In this document: piece by piece, positions 1-9,267 of the stretch
How positions within the stretch are numbered: position 1 is the first letter of the stretch
Layout of the letters: each line of letters begins with the position of its first letter
Origin: Fodinibius sp. Rm-B-1B1-1
Lineage (GTDB): Bacteria > Bacteroidota > Rhodothermia > Balneolales > Balneolaceae
Length of the DNA: 64,000 bases
Direction: 5' to 3'
NCBI RefSeq assembly: GCF_038594945.1
Contig: NZ_JBCFYD010000002.1
Location: forward strand, 434,001 to 498,000
Program-made: the position numbers and the translations under genes
Notes under the pieces: model-generated
What the model was told of the DNA's origin: nothing
Seen by the model: only the letters and a program-made list of their open reading frames with translations
The model's database searches: none

Positions 1-3000
1 CAATGGCAACATTATCAACTTCCTCATCCTGACGCTGCTTGTAGAGATCATAATAGACCTTTCCTGAGCAGATCACCAGTCGATCAATTTTACTTTTATC
101 TTCCACTTCCTGATCGGGAATAAATGGCTGATATTGTCCCTTAGCTAAATCATCCGTTTTAGATGTTGCCAATGGATGACGAAGCAGGCTTTTTGGAGAC
201 ATAATGATGAGAGGCTTTTTGTCATCCTGCTTAGCTTGTTTACGTAAGATATGGAAATATTGAGCCGGCGTTGTCAAGTTGACGACTTGCATGTTGTCCT
301 CGGCACAGAGTTGGAGATAACGCTCCAGTCGTGCAGAAGAGTGTTCAGGCCCCTGACCTTCATAGCCGTGGGGTAGAGTCATTACCAACGATGATTTTTG
401 TCCCCATTTTGCCTCACTGGCCGAAATGTATTGGTCCATCATCACCTGGGCACCATTCGCAAAGTCGCCAAACTGTGCTTCCCAAATGACCAGCGCATCG
501 AGCTTTGCGGCACTATATCCAAATTCAAAACCAACAGCAGCAAATTCACTAAGCAAACTGTTGTACGGATAGAAGGGCGCTTGATCATCTCCGAGATTAT
601 TAAGTGGAATAAATTGCTGATCGGTTTCTGTTCCATGTAGGATAGCATGACGATGCGAGAACGTACCCCGCTCGGCATCCTGACCTGTTAGGCGAACAGT
701 GGTACCGTCTTTGAGAAGTGATCCGAAAGCCAGCGCTTCGGCAAAGCCCCAGTCAATTTTCTTCTCATTCTCTTCAACAATTTCGGCGCGTTTAGCAAGC
801 TGACGAAGCAACTTGGGATTCGCATCAAAATCTTTAGGAACGGTGTTGAGCTTAACGGCAATATCTTTGAGTTCATCCTCGGGATACGTCGTATCAGGAA
901 ATTCATCCCAATCTTCTTGCGTCATTTCATGACGGTCAATCATATCCTCGGTAACTTCAAGGGGAGAGGCATTCTTTGCATCCTCAAAAGCCTCGCGTAG
1001 CAATTCATCAAACTCATCGAAGATTTCCTGCATTTCTTCTTCCGTAAATTCACCGCGCCCCAAGAGAGTTTCCGTATAAATGTCGCGTACTGTCGGATGG
1101 TTTTCGATCTCTTTATACATGCCGGGCTGCGTAAATGCTGGCTCGTCGCCTTCATTGTGGCCGTGCTTGCGGAAACCAATCAGATCAATAACCACATCCT
1201 TGCCAAACTTCTGGCGATATTCGAAGGCCATCTGCATAGCATGTACGGCTTCTTCGGGATTGTCACCATTGACGTGGAAGATCGGCGCTAAAATAGCTTT
1301 TGCAAGATCAGAAGCATATTCGGTTGAACGTCCATCTTCGGGTAGGGTCGTAAATCCAATTTGATTATTAATAATCAGATGGATGGTTCCGCCCGTTTTG
1401 TAGGCATCCAGCTGCGACATATTCAAGGTCTCAGCTACGACGCCCTGACCAGAAAAGGCCGCATCACCGTGGATAAGAAGTGGCACATTTTTCTTTTCAG
1501 CATTCTCACCATCGTGATCTTGGGTTGCACGTGTTGCTCCCTCAACAACCGGATTTACCGATTCAAGATGGCTGGGATTTGGCATCAATTCAATTTCAAC
1601 TTCTTTACCGTCTTGTGATTTGAATGTGCCATGAGAACCCAGGTGATACTTTACATCCCCGGAACCTTGAATACTTTCCGGATCCAGGTTGCCCTCAAAA
1701 TCGGCAAACACTTTGCGATACGGTTTATTCATAATATTAACGAGGATATTTAAACGTCCCCGGTGGGCCATACCCATAAATATTTTTTCAACTTCATCCT
1801 CAGCGGCCTTTTCAAGCATGTGATTCATCATTGGAATCAGCGTGTCAGCGCCTTCAAGCGAGAAGCGTTTATGGCCGATATATTTTTTATGAAGAAATTG
1901 TTCAAAAGCCATCGCCTGATTTAAACGATGTAGAATTTCCTCTTTTTGATCCTTGTCTAATTCGGGCGTATTAGTTGTTGATTCCATACGCTCGCGCAGC
2001 CACTTGCGTTCTTCCAGATCAAGGATGTGCATAAACTCAGCACCCAGCTTGCCGCAATAGGTTTCGCGGAGCAGCGTAATAATTTCTCGAAGTGTAGCTT
2101 TTTCATTGCCGCCTAATCCACCGCAGTAAAATTCGCGATCCAGATCCCAAAGCGTGAGATCGTAATAACTTAGATCAAGTTCGGGACTGTGACCTGGCTC
2201 GTCGCTAAGAGGATCGAGATCAGCAAGAACATGTCCACGCGTGCGATACATATTGATGAGTCGCATTACGTTAATTGCGCGCTTATTTTGCTCAAGGGTA
2301 GCACCACCGCCATCAAGCTGACCGACATAAGTGTCAGCGCCAAAGGGCAGAGGGTCATACGGGATTTCCAGATCTTCAAAAATATCGCTGTAGAAATCCT
2401 CTTCACCGTTCAGTAGGCTATGTACTTTCTTCAAAAATGCTCCAGACTCTGCCCCCTGAATCACACGGTGATCGTAGGTAGATGTAACATTCATCACTTT
2501 ACTGATGCCCAGCTTATTAAGTACCTCTTGCGACATCGACTGGTATTCTGCCGGATAATCAATAGCACCCGTTGCAATAATAGCTCCCTGTGTTTTCATG
2601 AGGCGGGGCACTGATTGCACGGTACCAATCATCCCAGGATTTGTCAGCGTAAGGGTCGTACCCTGGAAATCAGAAATTTCGAGATTGCCATTGCGGGCCT
2701 TATCAATAAGTTCAGAATAGGCATAGAGAAATTCCTTGAAATTCATCTTGTCAACGCCCTTAATATTGGGCACCAACAGGTTACGAGAGCCATCTTTATT
2801 CTGCACATCAATAGCCAGTCCCAGGTTTACTTGCTCAGGGATAACTTTATAAGGCTCTCCATCCTTGTACATGAACGAATTGTTCATGTTGGGATACTCT
2901 TCAAGTGCCTTGATAATAGCCCACGCAATATAATGTGTAAATGAAGATTTAGGCTCGTTTCGCTGTTTTAGATGCCGGTTGATGATAGCCCGATCTTCAA

Positions 3001-3397
3001 TAAGCATCTTCATCGGTAGCGATCGAACCGACGTTGCTGTAGGCACCTCCAGGCTTTCATCCATATTCTGGACAATCTTGCTGGATACGCCTTTAATTTT
3101 TTCGAGCGTAGCACCGGATGGAATATCAGCTCCGCTATCATCTTTTTGCTTGGGAGCTTTCTGTTTAGTTTTCGATTCTTTTTTAGCCTTGGCGGCAGCA
3201 GCTTGTTTGGCAACGGCAGATCCATTGCCGGTATCTTGTGCCTTTGATTTCAAATCTTCTGTTCGTTCTACACCTTCAATATCATCAAAATATTGACGCC
3301 AGTGATTGGGAACAGAAGAGGGATCTTCTTTGTACTGATTAAAAAGTTCTTCAACAAGTGCGGAGTTGGGTCCGAATGCGGCTTCGAGCGACTTCAA
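1..3397 (-). CDS. kgd: Multifunctional 2-oxoglutarate decarboxylase/dehydrogenase (Kgd type), 3' end missing
   Basis: This is a TPP-dependent 2-oxoglutarate decarboxylase (E1) fused behind an E2-type acyltransferase domain, acting in the TCA cycle in the cytoplasm. About 1132 codons are visible; the C-terminus (roughly 100 residues by family length) lies beyond the left edge. The order is a short OdhA/Kgd-like N-terminus (LEAAFGPNSALVEEL), a Lys/Ala-rich linker (about 50-100), an E2 catalytic domain ending in DHRVIQG with the catalytic His near residue 310, then the E1 TPP domain (HGDAAFSGQG, IINNQIGF). No lipoyl domain is present, as expected for Kgd. The frame has no ATG between the upstream stop at 3419-3421 and the conserved N-terminus. 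The TTG at 3397-3395 is therefore the best start; an ATT just before it is less likely. It is divergent from pepF. Confidence 0.93.
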   Translation of the reverse strand, partial: MKSLEAAFGPNSALVEELFNQYKEDPSSVPNHWRQYFDDIEGVERTEDLKSKAQDTGNGSAVAKQAAAAKAKKESKTKQKAPKQKDDSGADIPSGATLEKIKGVSSKIVQNMDESLEVPTATSVRSLPMKMLIEDRAIINRHLKQRNEPKSSFTHYIAWAIIKALEEYPNMNNSFMYKDGEPYKVIPEQVNLGLAIDVQNKDGSRNLLVPNIKGVDKMNFKEFLYAYSELIDKARNGNLEISDFQGTTLTLTNPGMIGTVQSVPRLMKTQGAIIATGAIDYPAEYQSMSQEVLNKLGISKVMNVTSTYDHRVIQGAESGAFLKKVHSLLNGEEDFYSDIFEDLEIPYDPLPFGADTYVGQLDGGGATLEQNKRAINVMRLINMYRTRGHVLADLDPLSDEPGHSPELDLSYYDLTLWDLDREFYCGGLGGNEKATLREIITLLRETYCGKLGAEFMHILDLEERKWLRERMESTTNTPELDKDQKEEILHRLNQAMAFEQFLHKKYIGHKRFSLEGADTLIPMMNHMLEKAAEDEVEKIFMGMAHRGRLNILVNIMNKPYRKVFADFEGNLDPESIQGSGDVKYHLGSHGTFKSQDGKEVEIELMPNPSHLESVNPVVEGATRATQDHDGENAEKKNVPLLIHGDAAFSGQGVVAETLNMSQLDAYKTGGTIHLIINNQIGFTTLPEDGRSTEYASDLAKAILAPIFHVNGDNPEEAVHAMQMAFEYRQKFGKDVVIDLIGFRKHGHNEGDEPAFTQPGMYKEIENHPTVRDIYTETLLGRGEFTEEEMQEIFDEFDELLREAFEDAKNASPLEVTEDMIDRHEMTQEDWDEFPDTTYPEDELKDIAVKLNTVPKDFDANPKLLRQLAKRAEIVEENEKKIDWGFAEALAFGSLLKDGTTVRLTGQDAERGTFSHRHAILHGTETDQQFIPLNNLGDDQAPFYPYNSLLSEFAAVGFEFGYSAAKLDALVIWEAQFGDFANGAQVMMDQYISASEAKWGQKSSLVMTLPHGYEGQGPEHSSARLERYLQLCAEDNMQVVNLTTPAQYFHILRKQAKQDDKKPLIIMSPKSLLRHPLATSKTDDLAKGQYQPFIPDQEVEDKSKIDRLVICSGKVYYDLYKQRQDEEVDNVAI

Positions 3398-3616
3398 AAT
3401 ATGTCTTATTGAGTAGGTTTAAATTATTAGTAAATAAACGTCTGCAAGAGTTAAAATTGACTGTTATTTTTGGTTTCTTTCAACCGTAAACAATCAAGCG
3501 TAAAGTTAATCATTGTTATATTAAATTACGATTTTCGAATAGATATAATTTTGGATCATTTTTTACTGAATTAGGTTCTCTAACAATGATTTATTAAAGT
3601 AGGTTTCAGCAAATTT

Positions 3617-5413
3617 ATGAACGAAAGTGTGAAAGAAAAAACAGGAGCAGAAAATGTACAGTGGGATCTTTCTGACCTGTATAATTCTATTGATGACCCC
3701 GCTCTTGAAAACGATAAAGAACAAATTATTGAGCAGGCAAGATCATTTGCTTCAGATTACAAAGGGAACGTAGCCGATCTTGATGAAGAACAGATGAAGC
3801 AGGCGCTCGAGGAGTATGAGCAGATATTAGAAACTATTGGCAAGATTGGTTCTTATGCTCACCTGATATGGTCAACAAATACCAACGACCCCAAGTACGG
3901 TAAGTTGATGCAAGAGGCCAACGAGCTGTCATCCGAAATTCACCAGATGTTGGTGTTTTTTGATGTTGAGTGGCTGGATATTGATGATGAAAAAGCGCAA
4001 AAGCTGATCGACAGCGATACGCTTGAGCATTATCAGCATTATTTGGAAACGTCTCGTCGATACAAAGATTACGTTCTGAGTGAAAAGGAAGAGCAAGTGT
4101 TGTCTGCGAAGAAAGTAACAGGACGCAGTGCGTGGAACCGCTATTTTGATGAAACAATGGGAGCAGCCCGTTTTGAGTTGGATGATGAATCGTTGACCCA
4201 ACAGCAGGTACTCAGCAAGCTCCATGAACCCGATCGTGATCTCCGAAAGCGTGCGCATAAATCACTTACCGATACGTTCGAGGATCACAGTCGTACCCTA
4301 ACGTTTATCTTTAATACGTTATTGGCCGACAAACATACTGATGATAAGCTACGTGGTTATGACAGCTGGATTTCTTCGCGAAACCTCGCTAATGAAATTG
4401 ACGATGAAACGGTTGAGACGTTAATTAATTCCGTCACGAATAATTATGGTCTGGTGCACCGATTTTATGATTTGAAACGGGAGTTGCTGGGCTATGACGA
4501 ACTATTTGACTACGATCGGTATGCGCCTATTCTCGAAAGTGAGGAGACTATTCAGTGGACCGAAGCCAAAGAGATGGTGCTTGATTCCTACTCGGATTTT
4601 CATCCTCAAATGGGAGAAATCACTTCGGAGTTTTTTGATAATAACTGGATTGATGCCGCGCTCAAGCCGGGCAAGCGCGGTGGAGCCTATTCGGCCAGTA
4701 CCGTTCCGTCGGTGCATCCTTATGTATTTATGAATTTTAATGGCAAGGTGCGTGATGTGCAGACGTTAGCTCATGAATTGGGGCATGGGGTTCATCAGTA
4801 TTTATCCCGAGAACAAGGTGCACTCCAAGCTGATACGCCACTGACGACCGCAGAAACGGCATCTGTATTTGGCGAAATGTTGGTCTTCCAAAAATTGATG
4901 CGCAAGCTTGACGATCCCAAAGAAAAGCTGGCGCTGCTAATTGGTAAGATTGATGATTCCATTGCTACGGTATTTCGTCAGGTATCGATGAATCGTTTTG
5001 AGCACGCTATGCATACACATCGTCGTGAAAAAGGAGAACTTACAACCGAAGATTTTTCTACCTTATGGCGTGAAACGCAGGAAGCGGTGTATGGAGATTC
5101 GGTGACATTGACTGAGGAATATAATCTTTGGTGGAGCTACATACCGCACTTTTTGCATACGCCGGGTTATGTATATGCTTACGCTTTTGGTGAATTATTG
5201 GTGTTGGCATTGTATCAGGAGTATACGCGGTCCGAAAACGGGTTCTCGGATAAATATATTGACATGCTGCGAGCCGGTGGATCGGACTGGCCGGAAAATA
5301 TTGTTGGCAAATTGGGATTGGATATCACGCAGCCTGATTTCTGGGATAACGGGTTAACGGCTATTGAAGAGATGATACAACAGGCAGAAAAATTGGCTAA
5401 AAAGATAAAATAA
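3617..5413 (+). CDS. pepF: Oligoendopeptidase F (M3 metallopeptidase)
   Basis: This is a cytoplasmic zinc metallopeptidase of family M3B that cleaves oligopeptides of moderate length. The 598 residues match the usual PepF size, with an N-terminal helical oligopeptidase domain and a C-terminal M3 catalytic domain. The zinc site HELGH is at residues 386-390 inside LAHELGHGVHQ, followed by the conserved TAETASVFGEM segment carrying the third ligand Glu. There is no signal peptide. It starts the plus-strand run pepF, GAF/GGDEF-like gene, deoB, with 5-nt gaps that suggest one transcript. A second M3 enzyme, of Dcp type, lies at 39475-41610 but is an exported lipoprotein, so the two probably serve different compartments. 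Confidence 0.95.
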   Translation: MNESVKEKTGAENVQWDLSDLYNSIDDPALENDKEQIIEQARSFASDYKGNVADLDEEQMKQALEEYEQILETIGKIGSYAHLIWSTNTNDPKYGKLMQEANELSSEIHQMLVFFDVEWLDIDDEKAQKLIDSDTLEHYQHYLETSRRYKDYVLSEKEEQVLSAKKVTGRSAWNRYFDETMGAARFELDDESLTQQQVLSKLHEPDRDLRKRAHKSLTDTFEDHSRTLTFIFNTLLADKHTDDKLRGYDSWISSRNLANEIDDETVETLINSVTNNYGLVHRFYDLKRELLGYDELFDYDRYAPILESEETIQWTEAKEMVLDSYSDFHPQMGEITSEFFDNNWIDAALKPGKRGGAYSASTVPSVHPYVFMNFNGKVRDVQTLAHELGHGVHQYLSREQGALQADTPLTTAETASVFGEMLVFQKLMRKLDDPKEKLALLIGKIDDSIATVFRQVSMNRFEHAMHTHRREKGELTTEDFSTLWRETQEAVYGDSVTLTEEYNLWWSYIPHFLHTPGYVYAYAFGELLVLALYQEYTRSENGFSDKYIDMLRAGGSDWPENIVGKLGLDITQPDFWDNGLTAIEEMIQQAEKLAKKIK

Positions 5414-5418
5414 CAGGG

Positions 5419-6930
5419 ATGGAAAATTACGCAACGGCACGGGAAAAGGAGCGATCGAACGCGGAAATCATGGGACGAAAGCGGCAGGAAAAGGCGCTTC
5501 GCGAATTTAAACAGGTGCTGAATGATCTGATTTTTATGCTGCAGAGCGCCTCAGAGATGGAAACGGTTTATATGTACTGGGTGAACCGTTCCCGTGAACA
5601 ATTTGTGATGGAGACCCAATCATCGGTATTTGATAACGTGATGTTTAAGGATCGTGTCAGTTTCCAAAATCATTTTTTGGATGAGTTTAAAGATTTGGAT
5701 GAGCCTGCGGCGGTTGAGATTGGTGAAGATATTCCTGCCTCGGTATTGAATCACTATTATAATGATGTGCCGGTTCAATACATTACGTTACTGCCGTTTG
5801 TAAATAATGGAGAAACGGTTGCGATAACAGTGTTAGAATCGCGGGATCACATTTTTACCGAGAATACAAGTGATGTCATCTATTCATACATCAATGCGTT
5901 GCGCAATGTGTTGAATACGTATTTGGAGATTAGCGATTTATATGAGCAGCAGGATGAATGGATTGATTATGAGCAGTCGATTTCGGAGCTACAAGTGCGT
6001 TGTCACCGCAGTGAGATGGTACAACGACTTCTCAATAAGATTCAAGACTTTTTATATGATGGTGGGGCTTCGTTTATTGCTCAAGGGATGGGGAATTGGC
6101 ACAATGTAATGAATGCTGATGGTGCAAATTATGCTCCGCCAATTGGTATGAAGATGGAAGAACGCTCCATGGTTTATGAAGCGGCCGAGAGTGGAGAGCC
6201 GGAATTTGCCATTCATTTTAATAATAACCCCAAACGATTATCACCCAGAGAGTTGCATTCCGAGGGGGCAACGTTGGCTATTCCGCTGATGATGAAAGAT
6301 CGTCGGCAGGGGGTGGTGTTGGTGTATGATAAAAACCCACTCATCTTTAAAGAATCTACAAAGCATAAGCTTATCAATTTAGTACGTGTAGCTGGTTTGC
6401 AAATGCTGTCGAACAATCCAAAATTGGATGTTGATGAAGCTATTTTTACGAATAAATATGGAGCTTATCTCCCAGAGCTTTGGGAGATTACCGTAAACAC
6501 AGAATTGCAGCGTATTCACCGAAATGGGAGTAGTTCCCAAAGTTGGTTTGGTCTTATTACGCTTTCGAATTTGCCAGAACTACGTACAAAGTTACGAATG
6601 GATCAGCTTGACCAGATGCAGAAAGATCTAATTGCCGCTTTTAATCCAAGCCAGTTTGGCTTTAACGGTGTGTTGGGATACAACTCAGATTATGTGTATT
6701 CATTTATGATTCAGAGTAAAGATGAGGAGGCTGTTAAAAAGTGGAGCCGTGCGGTAAAGAAAAAGTTTGCTAACTCTTTTGAGCTTTCAAACGGAATCCA
6801 CATTGAAACAGGTATTAAAGTAGGTTTTGTACGGTTAGACAATGGGTATAATGACAGCTATCAAGTGGTAAAGAATGCGAAATCTGCACTGTCACAGGCC
6901 TTAAAATCAAATAAAAACGAAGCTGTATAA
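5419..6930 (+). CDS. GAF-domain protein with a degenerate GGDEF-like C-terminus
   Basis: The product is a 503-residue soluble protein of no assigned function. An N-terminal charged helix (1-45) leads into a GAF-like segment (about 50-175), a connecting coiled region, a second GAF-like segment (about 195-350), and a C-terminal domain (about 375-500). That last domain resembles a GGDEF fold: it ends with a segment of the kind that follows the second half of diguanylate cyclases (YQVVKNAKSALSQALKSNK). No GG[DE]EF signature is visible, so cyclase activity is unlikely and a sensory or scaffold role is inferred. The ATG used is 6 nt after the pepF stop, and the gene ends 5 nt before deoB, so it probably shares their transcript. 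Domain calls are from fold-like sequence patterns and are moderate in strength. Confidence 0.7.
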   Translation: MENYATAREKERSNAEIMGRKRQEKALREFKQVLNDLIFMLQSASEMETVYMYWVNRSREQFVMETQSSVFDNVMFKDRVSFQNHFLDEFKDLDEPAAVEIGEDIPASVLNHYYNDVPVQYITLLPFVNNGETVAITVLESRDHIFTENTSDVIYSYINALRNVLNTYLEISDLYEQQDEWIDYEQSISELQVRCHRSEMVQRLLNKIQDFLYDGGASFIAQGMGNWHNVMNADGANYAPPIGMKMEERSMVYEAAESGEPEFAIHFNNNPKRLSPRELHSEGATLAIPLMMKDRRQGVVLVYDKNPLIFKESTKHKLINLVRVAGLQMLSNNPKLDVDEAIFTNKYGAYLPELWEITVNTELQRIHRNGSSSQSWFGLITLSNLPELRTKLRMDQLDQMQKDLIAAFNPSQFGFNGVLGYNSDYVYSFMIQSKDEEAVKKWSRAVKKKFANSFELSNGIHIETGIKVGFVRLDNGYNDSYQVVKNAKSALSQALKSNKNEAV

Positions 6931-6935
6931 CATTT

Positions 6936-8099
6936 ATGGGAAATTGTTATGTAATTGTTATTGATGGTTTAGGTGTTGGTGCTCAAGAAGATGCAGCTGA
7001 TTATGGGGATGAACAGGAAAATACATTGGGGCATGTTTGTGAAGTAACGGATGTAAAATTGCCAAATTTACAGCGTATGGGGTTAGGCAATATTATTCCG
7101 CTGTCTTCAGTGCCGGTAGAAGCCGATCCTATTTGTGCGTATGGTAAAATGCGTGAGCACTCAGCTGGCAAAGATTCTACAACGGGACATTGGGAAATTG
7201 CGGGTATTCAGCTTAATCGCCCATTTCCTACGTATCCGGATGGGTTCCCTAAAGAAGTGATCGATCAGTTTTGTGAGGGTATAGGCGTCGAAAAAGTGTT
7301 AGTAAATAAACCTTATTCAGGTACCGAGGTAATTGCTGATTATGGAGAGGAACATTTAGAAACTGGATATCCAATTGTATACACTTCGGCTGATAGCGTG
7401 TTCCAGATTGCAGCCCATGTAGATGTAACTCCGGTGGATACACTTTATGAATGGTGTGAGTTTGCGCGTAGAAATGTGCTCCAGGATGAGCACGGAGTGG
7501 GGCGTGTAATTGCGCGTCCGTTTACCGGAGAGCCGGGGCATTTTGAACGGATTTCTGATCAGCGTCACGATTTTTCTATGGAGCCGCCCGAAGATAATGT
7601 TATAAACCGGCTGCAAGAACAGGGAATAAAAACGTATTCCATCGGAAAAATTATAGACCTTTTTGCTGAACAGGGATTTACCCAATTTCGTCGGACTAAA
7701 AGTAATGCCGAGGGAATTTCTCAGTTGTTAAGTCTAATGTCGGCTGCACAGGATAGTTTTGTGTTTGTTAATCTTATTGATACCGATCAGAAGTACGGTC
7801 ATCGCCTTGATCCCCAAGGCTTTGCAGAATCTCTGCAAGAATTTGATAGGGCTGTACCAGCTATCGTCAGCAAATTAGCAGACGATGATATATTAATGAT
7901 CTGTGGGGATCATGGAAATGATCCTACCTCGGAAAGCACCGATCACAGCCGCGAGTTCACGCCTATTTTACTGTGTCCTTCTGATAAGGCTGAGCAGAAA
8001 AATATGGGGACTCGTAACACTTTTAGTGATATAGCCAGCACTGTGGCTGACTTCTTTGGCATCGATGAAACATTTCCTGGCACCTCTATGTTAAAGTAG
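6936..8099 (+). CDS. deoB: Phosphopentomutase
   Basis: This enzyme interconverts ribose or deoxyribose 1-phosphate and 5-phosphate in nucleoside catabolism, using two metal ions of the alkaline phosphatase superfamily. At 387 residues it has full family length. The N-terminal metal motif is VIDGLGVG, the phosphorylatable Thr lies in KDSTTGHWE (about residues 79-87), and the second metal cluster is in ICGDHGNDPTSESTDHSRE near residues 316-334. It closes the pepF-GAF-deoB run. Together with adenosine deaminase at 48175-49170 it points to purine nucleoside salvage. No purine nucleoside phosphorylase is seen in this window. Confidence 0.96.
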   Translation: MGNCYVIVIDGLGVGAQEDAADYGDEQENTLGHVCEVTDVKLPNLQRMGLGNIIPLSSVPVEADPICAYGKMREHSAGKDSTTGHWEIAGIQLNRPFPTYPDGFPKEVIDQFCEGIGVEKVLVNKPYSGTEVIADYGEEHLETGYPIVYTSADSVFQIAAHVDVTPVDTLYEWCEFARRNVLQDEHGVGRVIARPFTGEPGHFERISDQRHDFSMEPPEDNVINRLQEQGIKTYSIGKIIDLFAEQGFTQFRRTKSNAEGISQLLSLMSAAQDSFVFVNLIDTDQKYGHRLDPQGFAESLQEFDRAVPAIVSKLADDDILMICGDHGNDPTSESTDHSREFTPILLCPSDKAEQKNMGTRNTFSDIASTVADFFGIDETFPGTSMLK

Positions 8100-8291
8100 G
8101 GTGATTGAAGGCTGAAAAGCTGCTCGAAATTAACTTTAGAAACCCTTATATTACAGAGATCAAAATCAAACAACATTAAGTTGGTGGCACTCGTTGTATT
8201 ATCCCATTGAAATTTGATCCTCTTATTAATCAACGTGATCATAGCTGTTCCACAGATCATACGTAAATCCTAATTTAACCCATCATATCCC

Positions 8292-9146
8292 GTGGCAAGA
8301 AGTTCAGGTATTTCTACGCGAGAATCAGAATCACTCGATCGTTACTTACAAGAGATAGGCAAAGAGAAACTTATTACCCCCGAAGATGAGGTAAGGCTTG
8401 CGAAAGAGATCCAAAAAGGAAGCCAAAAAGCCCTTGAGGATCTTACCAAAGCTAACCTTCGATTTGTTGTTTCTGTAGCGAAGCAATATCAGAATCAGGG
8501 GCTGTCGCTTGGCGATCTTATTAATGAAGGAAACCTTGGTTTGATTAAAGCGGCTAAACGTTTTGATGAAACACGTGGTTTTAAGTTTATTTCGTACGCC
8601 GTTTGGTGGATTCGTCAGTCTATTTTGCAAGCACTGGCTGAGCAGAGTCGAATTGTGCGTCTGCCCCTGAACCGTGTTGGTGCTCTTAACAAAATCGGGA
8701 AGGAACTTTCCAAGCTTGAACAGGAGTACGAACGTGTACCTTCTGCTGCCGAGCTGGCTGAAAGTCTGGATATGACTGTTTCGGAGGTTGCCGACACACT
8801 TAAGATTTCTGGCCGACACCTTTCAGTAGATGCGCCTTTTGCCCAGGGTGAGGATAATCGTTTGCTTGATGTTCTCGAAAACGAAGAGACACCCGATCCT
8901 GATACTGACTTAATGGGCGAATCGCTTAAGGTTGAGATTGAGCGTGCACTTTCTAAGCTCACTAACCGAGAAGCAGAAGTGATTCGTCTCTATTTTGGCA
9001 TTGGCCGCGAGCACTCCCTAACGCTTGAAGAAATTGGTGAGCGTTTTGATTTAACTCGTGAGCGTGTCCGTCAGATTAAGGAGAAGGCACTGCGCAAGCT
9101 TCGTCACCATAACCGAAGCGCCGCACTGCGTGCTTATTTAGGATAA
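8292..9146 (+). CDS. rpoD: Primary RNA polymerase sigma factor (sigma-70, short form)
   Basis: This is a 284-residue sigma-70 factor with regions 1.2 to 4 but no region 1.1 and no long non-conserved insert, as is usual for the housekeeping sigma of Bacteroidota and relatives. Region 1.2 is [19 protein letters not shown]. Region 2 carries the core-binding and -10 recognition helix ([17 protein letters not shown]), and region 4.2 carries the helix-turn-helix for the -35-type element ([19 protein letters not shown]). The start is GTG at 8292, because an in-frame TAA lies at 8271-8273 with no other start between. A strong intrinsic terminator follows, so this is a single-gene unit. The 192-nt leader holds no obvious gene. 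Confidence 0.95.
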   Translation: MARSSGISTRESESLDRYLQEIGKEKLITPEDEVRLAKEIQKGSQKALEDLTKANLRFVVSVAKQYQNQGLSLGDLINEGNLGLIKAAKRFDETRGFKFISYAVWWIRQSILQALAEQSRIVRLPLNRVGALNKIGKELSKLEQEYERVPSAAELAESLDMTVSEVADTLKISGRHLSVDAPFAQGEDNRLLDVLENEETPDPDTDLMGESLKVEIERALSKLTNREAEVIRLYFGIGREHSLTLEEIGERFDLTRERVRQIKEKALRKLRHHNRSAALRAYLG

Positions 9147-9168
9147 GTTTCAAAGAAATATTGAAAAG

Positions 9169-9198
9169 AAAAGCCCCGAATTTCCGGGGCTTTTTTTA
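9169..9198 (+). terminator. Rho-independent terminator after rpoD
   Basis: A GC-rich stem (AAAAGCCCCG paired with CGGGGCTTTT) encloses a 6-nt loop and is followed by a run of seven T. It lies 23 nt after the rpoD stop codon. Confidence 0.93.
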
Positions 9199-9267
9199 TT
9201 TGTCTAAACTTTTGATAGAATAGGGGGTGGAGCATAAATATTCTGTTTGGCATTTCGTTACCATCGT

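Noticed and set aside
3421-3616. Promoter elements of the Bacteroidota type in the kgd/pepF gap
   Set aside because: A TATTTTTG-like stretch exists, but no partner TTG at correct spacing was found, so no promoter is called.
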